Assembly: GCA_002005505.1 (NCBI GenBank)
Contig: MVGU01001869.1
Span: 15,001 to 27,045, forward strand
Direction of reading: 5' to 3'
Length of the DNA stretch: 12,045 nt
DNA from: Botryococcus braunii
Taxonomy: Eukaryota; Chlorophyta; Trebouxiophyceae
The translations under genes and the position numbers were made by a program. The notes beneath the pieces were generated by a model that did not search any database, was not told the origin of the DNA, and saw only the letters and a list, made by a program, of their open reading frames with translations. Below, one piece after another: positions 8,076 through 12,045 of this stretch (its first letter is position 1; each line of letters begins with the position of its first letter).

Positions 8076-8148
<73 letters not shown>

Positions 8149-8283
8149 GCATGTAGGATGTGGGTTCGGGACCCAAATGCAAGCCCAAGGTGGAAAGCCC
8201 AAGGGTTTCCCCCTCGCGCACGGAGTCAAAGACAGGTATGGGCATGCGCATCTGTCCTCCAAGGGGGGGGGGGGGGCTCTGAC
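7918..8283 (-). other. Predicted 366-base intron containing a (CG)(CA) microsatellite
   Basis: The donor is CAAG|GTCAGAG (GT at 8283-8282) and the acceptor CAG ends at 7918. The upstream exon ends on a complete codon and the downstream exon reads on from a codon boundary, so phases agree (0/0). The intron length is a multiple of three and has no in-frame stop, so one ORF runs from 8571 to 7765 straight through. The middle translates to simple Cys/Val repeat, unlike the flanking exons. An inverted repeat spans the intron: G14CTC on the + strand at 8263-8279 and GAGCCCC-A-C12 at 8019-8038. Confidence 0.4.
8075..8147. repeat. (CG)5(CA)n microsatellite, Z-DNA-prone
   Basis: CGCGCGCGCG at 8075-8084 continues into a CA repeat to 8147, with a single extra C near 8105 breaking the register. 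This is about 73 bases of almost perfect alternating purine-pyrimidine. It lies inside the predicted - strand intron. Confidence 0.95.
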
Positions 8284-8577
8284 CTTGGCGACAGCGGGGG
8301 CGAGTGCCACGGGGGCGCTTGCAGCGGCGCTCAGCTTGTGGGCCACGGCCGCGGCGGGAGCCTTCGCGGGAGCCTTCGTGGGAGCGTGTGCGGGAGCGTG
8401 CGCGATAGCGCCCACCACCACATGGGGGTTGCTGCTCAGGAGGTCGGCGGACCCGTCCACCTCCCCGTCCACAGCCTCCGCTGGGAGCGCCACAGCGGCT
8501 TCCGTTGCTGAGTCAGCGGGGGCAGCAGCCACTGAGGTCGCCGGCAGCAGCATCTCGGTCGTCGTGTACACGATCGA
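8284..8577 (-). CDS. Predicted internal exon of an Ala/Pro-rich protein (upstream exon)
   Basis: On the - strand a strong acceptor, CACCTCTCCCGCAG, ends at 8578. The exon is exactly 98 codons, beginning SIVYTTTEMLLPATSVAAAP and ending ALAPAVAK at 8284, followed by donor GTCAGAG. The peptide is Ala/Pro/Val-rich: an acidic stretch at about residues 28-46 (ALPAEAVDGEVDGSADLL), the segment NPHVVVGAIAHAPAH, then repeated APTKAPAKAPAAA. No signal peptide or membrane span is assigned. GC content drops sharply just upstream of the acceptor (8590-8690 is very AT-rich), which supports the exon boundary. The 5' exons must lie at higher coordinates; the predicted exon at 10581-10735 is on the same strand but its end phase does not match directly. 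It could be a disordered linker of a larger protein. Confidence 0.5.
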
Positions 8578-8707
8578 CTGCGGGAGAGGTGCATAAACTT
8601 TTATAATACTTTTTGTAAAAATATAATATATTCCTTATTTTTTCCATCTTTTTAATCTTACTCCACAGGCAGTCTGTGGTTAGTAAAATGAAGTTCAAAG
8701 TCCCTTT

Positions 8708-9380
8708 ACTCTTCCTGCCGAGGTATTAGTACAATCGAGTAATGAATGCTTCACACGGCCCCCTCCTCCCCCTCCCACTCTTCCAGCTGAGCTGAAGTAT
8801 GATCGATTGATGATATTGCACATGGGCCCCTCCTACCCTCCCTACTCTTCCTGCTGGAGGTAAGCACAATTGATCAATCGTAAGTAATGGCTGTTTCACA
8901 GGACTCTTCCTACCCCTGCTACTCTTCCTGCTGAGGTAAGAATGATTGCTCAATCACGAGTAATGGCTATTCCACATGACTCCTCGACCAACCCCCTCCT
9001 CCTGCTGAAGTGAGTATGATTTTGAGTACTGATTGCCACACACAATGCCTGCGCACCGCCCCTAGAGGGGGTGACCGCGCATCGAATGCGTCACATGGCC
9101 CACTGTTGCTCGTGTTGAGATGACTAAGACTTTGACCAATGATCGCCGCATGTTTCATACGCTGCCTCTTCCGACGTGGGCATGCTCGAGAAAGATTGTT
9201 TCTGATGATTGTGATGATTGTTTGGCCCGCACCTGCTGCTGCCCCGGGTGAGCACGCTTTTTGGGTGGAGATTCTTACACCCTTGCCTACTCTTCCTCCC
9301 CCCTTGAGTGGGTATGCTTGGGTAATGAATGTTTCATTTGGCTCGTTCCTGCGATGGAGATGAGCATGACTGCTGTGCGC
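8708..9380. repeat. Degenerate ~70 bp minisatellite
   Basis: About nine diverged units follow a theme: a pyrimidine tract (ACTCTTCCTGCTG), then AGGTAAG or a variant, then an ATTGATCAAT-like palindrome, then GAGTAATG, then TTTCACATGG and a C/T-rich stretch. Recognisable unit starts are near 8708, 8777, 8844, 8921 and 8995, spaced 67-77 bases; later units near 9102, 9166, 9231 and 9281 are more diverged. Several units contain GAGGTAAG or TGAGTAT-type strings that look like splice donors on the + strand. No coding capacity is evident. Confidence 0.8.
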
Positions 9381-9600
9381 CATTACCACAACACATGAAT
9401 GTGACAAGAATATTTCATCAACTCCCGAGACATGAATAATACCAAACTCCGTCACAGGATGAGCATACGATGGATAGGGGTGGGTGTAGGGTATCCAACG
9501 GAATCTGGAACTGCTCCTTTGTTCAATGCCAATGATACCAAAAGAAGATGTGGACTGTGGCGGCTTCATTTACCGCGTGAAATATTTAGTCTGTGAATTG
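9381..9600. other. No feature seen
   Basis: The - strand frame that crosses 8967-9569 is open mainly because of the minisatellite composition and carries no recognisable motif. Confidence 0.3.
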
Positions 9601-9615
9601 GAGGTGTACCCCGTT

Positions 9616-9714
9616 TGGTCATCAGAACTCGTATCGGGCGGCCTGGGTTCAATTCCCCCAAAATGTTGTTTGAAGAGTGGTGATTAGTATCATTTTTTAT
9701 TTATTTGTTTTTTT
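9616..9714 (+). other. tRNA-like Pol III box pair with downstream oligo-T
   Basis: GGTTCAATTCC at 9646-9656 matches the Pol III B box consensus GGTTCRANNCC, inside GGGTTCAATTCCC, which forms a 3 bp T-arm-like stem. TGGTCATCAGA at 9616-9626, about 30 bases upstream, weakly resembles an A box. T6 at 9693-9698 and T7 at 9708-9714 follow. It does not fold as a full tRNA. It could be a diverged SINE or tRNA pseudogene. Confidence 0.35.
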
Positions 9715-9719
9715 AATTT

Positions 9720-10345
9720 ACTTTTTCTGTGCTTTGTAGTGCCATTCGCAGCAAGGCCATTGTTGGGGACGATGGTGCTGGTACAGAGTAATGCAACGCT
9801 GTCCTGCTCCTGCGATTGAGTTTTGCTGGAGCCTATTGAGTTGTCCGAAGTGTTCAAAAACCAGAATGTGACCCCGTGCATTGTTAATGCATCTTTTACG
9901 ACTCACCTACATCAACTCCAGCTGGGCACTTTCGATGGCCCCCAACTCTCGCAGACCCTAGCCAAACAACTGCTGATGCACTACCTAGAAATTCCCAGAA
10001 TGTTGCGCTTCCCATTTATTTAAGCCCTGTGGCAAGCTCTAGTCGTAGCTCTTGACAAGGTGCCCATACAATTGCTGGCATGTGCAGCTGGTTAAACTAG
10101 ATAACTGTGTTGGATTCAGGAAACCAAAGTCATGCAGAGGCTTATTGCTTGTTGCCCAGAGTACTCAGCAAGAGTTCCCATATCCTTTGCCTACTCTCTG
10201 CCCAATGGTCCAAAGTCCAACAATTATGTTTCCCCCTATCCTCATTCTATCTCCAAGCAAGTGTCATTCAGACCGGTCAACGATGGAGACAGGGAAAACC
10301 AGAATGACGCCCAATAGCAAGGTTAAATACTCTTTGGAGTAATCC
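9720..10345 (+). other. Unassigned ORF-containing region
   Basis: Two open stretches on the + strand look more protein-like than background. One runs from about 9823 to 10023 (LLEPIELSEVFKNQNVTPCI... to LRFPFI and stop). The other is about 10132-10317 (RVPISFAYSLPNGPKSNNYV... to NDAQ and stop), in a region where all three + frames are open. No family is recognised, and I see no clear splice sites joining them. They could be exons of an unidentified gene or a degraded one; equally they may be chance. Confidence 0.2.
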
Positions 10346-10390
10346 ACATCTCTGCACAAGGCAGAACCTTGCACAAAGGGAGAGTGCCGG

Positions 10391-10449
10391 GGTTCAAGTC
10401 CTGCAAAAGGTCATGCGTGCCGTAACGTCCGTTTTTACCGCGTTTTTTT
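10391..10449 (+). other. B-box-like sequence with downstream oligo-T
   Basis: GGTTCAAGTCC at 10391-10401 matches the Pol III B box consensus. The flanks GCCGGGG and CCTGCA pair only partly. T5 at 10432-10436 and T7 at 10443-10449 follow. No convincing A box or tRNA fold is present. Confidence 0.3.
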
Positions 10450-10580
10450 CGGTCGTTGGAAAGAACGCAAGCTGGAAGATTTGAATGAGAGGATCGGAAT
10501 GGAAAGGCACCCACAAAGCCACCAAACAGAGCAAGAAGAGAAGAAGAAGAGAATCACTGCGCTGGCGATGGATGACTCAC

Positions 10581-10735
10581 CAGGCAAGTGGATGTGCGGT
10601 ATCCAGCAACTGGGCATCGTTCTTAGCGCCTGAACGACTGTGTGTCCGTCCCGAGTGTCCGATAGTCACAGACTGCTGGAAGTTGGGGCCTGGCAGCAGT
10701 GTGTTGAAGGAATACATGTCTTGAAAGCCATCAGA
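10581..10735 (-). CDS. Predicted internal exon, unidentified protein
   Basis: On the - strand the acceptor GTCCTTGCAG ends at 10736 and a perfect donor GTGAGT starts at 10580, giving a 155-base exon. The frame that is open across it begins SDGFQDMYSFNTLLPGPNFQ and continues through SVTIGHSGRTHSRSGAKNDA to DTAHPLA, leaving two bases for the next exon. The TGA in the same frame lies inside the donor (GTGAGT), as expected for an intronic stop. Codon usage and residue mix are protein-like, in contrast with the T-rich sequence upstream on this strand. I recognise no domain. Flanking exons of matching phase were not found. Confidence 0.4.
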
Positions 10736-10739
10736 CTGC

Positions 10740-11370
10740 AAGGACCACCTTCCTCTTATTAGCTCACGGCGCAAAATTTTCATCAAATTGACGGAAAGCC
10801 GGGGAGAACGCAGGGCAGAACGCATCACCGAGAGCAGGGCAGAACACATGACGAAAAGCAGGGCAGAACCCATGACAGAACGCATGGCAGGATCCCAGGG
10901 GAATATGTACGACAGAAAGCAGGCAGAAACGATGACCGAGAGCAGGGCAAACCCATGGCAAAAGTAGTGCAGAACGGAATGACAGAAGGCAGGGCACAAA
11001 GAACGACCAAAATCAGGCAGGACGCCGATGACAAAAGCATGCAATGACAAAGAGAATATGATCCATACCAAGCAGAAAAGAATAACACATGGATGGAAGA
11101 AGCGAACAGAAGATGAAGTCATGCAGAGAGCACGAATAAGGATGTGCAAAGCAGAATGACATAACGCAACAATGTAAAGAAGAAGACAAGACAGCAAAAC
11201 GAGAGCATAAGAAAAGCAGATGCTGATAACTAAAAGAAAACAAAGTAGTGAGAAAAATACAAAAAACACGAACAAAACAAATTAGAAAAGATGGAACGAG
11301 AAAGAAAACAAACAAGCAACAAATAGACAGCATGAGGACATGCAATCAGACAACAAGTACAATATGCACA
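10740..11370. repeat. Purine-rich strand with 24 bp repeats
   Basis: The + strand is strongly A/G-rich for about 630 bases. A 24-base unit (GCAGGGCAGAACNCATGAC plus GAAA-like) is exactly periodic at 10810, 10834 and 10858, and recurs less exactly near 10919, 10942 and 10988. On the - strand several frames are open at once and give Phe/Leu/Ser/Cys-rich, pseudo-membrane peptides with 8-residue repeats. I read these as products of the repeat, not as a gene. Confidence 0.75.
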
Positions 11371-11839
11371 AGCATACGCAATGTTTGAAGATTTTGTAAG
11401 GGCTATGAGCACGCAATGCAAGGAGCCCAAGGTATGCTGGAGCGCAGACCAGCAAGGCAACTTCACCCAATCAGATGCAATCCAAACAACCACCACCCTC
11501 TTTTACCCCCCCCCCCACCCCCTCTTCCAGATTGTCTGGCATTCACATGTCACATGGACACTACAACCAGGACGATCCCAAAAACACCCCCCACCCTCCC
11601 CGCCGCAAAAAACTAGCCCAATACGGCCGGGGGGAATTGCACAAGCGACATACCAAAACCACCCCCCTCCCCCCCCCCCCACCCGGCCCAGAAGCTTGTC
11701 TTTTAACCCCCCTGCCGACGACCATAAATTGTGTTTGCTCTCTTAAACCATTGACGAGTATTAACTCTTTTCGTACTGTTATGACTCTTGATACTTTCAA
11801 ATTACTGTGCACCTCATAAACTCCTTAGTATTGAATCTT
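11371..11839. other. Noncoding region with C-runs
   Basis: C-rich homopolymer tracts occur near 11507-11525 and 11660-11690 (CCCCCCTCCCCCCCCCCCC-type), so the - strand is G-rich with quadruplex potential. ACCCCCTCTTCCAG near 11517-11530 resembles a splice acceptor on the + strand, but the following Pro/Thr-rich frames have no recognisable features. Confidence 0.5.
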
Positions 11840-12045
11840 TGACCCGACTAAGCGCCTCGGGGTGGGGGGAGGCTGGGGAGACTGTTGCCGGGAACCAAAG
11901 GGAGGTGCGGCGAGCTCAACAGGAACAGTGTTGGGAAAATGTGGTCACCGCAGGACCTCAGCACGAGGAGCTCGGGCCTCCGCCCAGCAGCTCCCTCGAA
12001 GGAGCCCGGCCGGTTTGGCGTTCAGCGTGCGGGTTGATCGCGTTA
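11840..12045 (+). other. GC-rich edge, possible partial exon
   Basis: GC content rises here, and two + frames stay open to the window end. One reads GETVAGNQREVRRAQQEQCW, then a stretch ending SLEGARPVWRSACGLIA. The other is Gly/Arg/Ser-rich. Both - frames checked close within about 35 codons. This may be the start of another exon, but without sequence beyond the edge the strand and frame are undecided. Confidence 0.2.

Noticed and set aside
7215..8596. ORFs crossing the two CA/TG microsatellites on both strands
   Set aside because: The long Cys/Val, Thr/His runs are simple-sequence translation. Only the Ala/Pro-rich parts at 8284-8577 and 7765-7917 on the - strand have independent exon-like support.
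8708..9380. CRISPR array
   Set aside because: Units are diverged throughout with no constant repeat and variable spacer pattern, and the context is eukaryotic.
8967..9569. 200-codon - strand ORF
   Set aside because: Most of it is the reverse of the degenerate minisatellite. No domain, and residue composition tracks the repeat units.
10577..11496. Multi-span membrane-like proteins on the - strand
   Set aside because: Several overlapping frames are open at once because the strand is pyrimidine-rich and repetitive. The Phe/Leu/Cys/Ser peptides follow the 24 bp repeat. Only the 10581-10735 part has splice-site support.

Overview
This window looks like intron-rich, repeat-rich nuclear DNA from a eukaryote. 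It has long dinucleotide microsatellites ((AT)74, (CA)40, a (CG)(CA) composite), runs of 12-18 G or C, degenerate minisatellites with 19-75 bp units, tRNA-like Pol III boxes, and short GC-richer exon-like islands bounded by GT/AG signals in otherwise noncoding sequence. There are no bacterial-style operons, ribosome binding sites, rRNA genes or complete tRNA genes. The mix of Ala/Pro/Gly-rich exon islands, poly-G tracts and microsatellites would suit a large algal or protist genome (brown alga, charophyte, dinoflagellate) but does not exclude an animal. I cannot place the organism from the sequence alone.

Layout. 1-50: (TG)6/poly-G tract. 419-973: probable 3'-terminal coding exon on the + strand with an acidic C-terminus. 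1050-1228: tandem repeat array carrying four perfect CArG boxes (CC(A/T)6GG). 1229-2145: a pyrimidine tract, a double G-box and a 34 bp duplication. 2149-2296: (AT)74, followed by a short hairpin and a TATA-box candidate. 2400-6750: mostly noncoding, with a possible small intron, hairpins, a cluster of G-boxes, a 52 bp minisatellite and a decayed coding-like stretch near 6050-6303. 6779-7175: G/C runs, a perfect 24 bp palindrome and a (GAY)n tract. 7404-7494: C12(AC)40. 7735-7810: tRNA-like sequence on the - strand. 7765-8577: two predicted - strand exons of an Ala/Pro/Val/Lys-rich protein, separated by a 366-base intron holding the second CA microsatellite and a pair of complementary C and G runs. 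8708-9380: a roughly 70 bp minisatellite. 9600-10450: two more tRNA-like B boxes. 10581-10735: a third predicted - strand exon. 10806-11370: a purine-rich strand with 24 bp repeats. 11500-11720: C-runs. 11840-12045: a GC-rich edge that may be part of a further exon.

How it fits together. At least two genes are partly present: one on the + strand ending at 973, and one or two on the - strand between about 10735 and 7765. None of the exon peptides contains a family domain I recognise, so no gene symbols are given. The most notable structures are the CArG array just downstream of the first gene, the - strand intron whose two ends carry complementary C and G runs, the minisatellite whose units repeat a splice-donor-like GAGGTAAG, and a possible tRNA-derived SINE ending in a (TG)n tail. 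These are inferences from reading the sequence; none was tested by database search.
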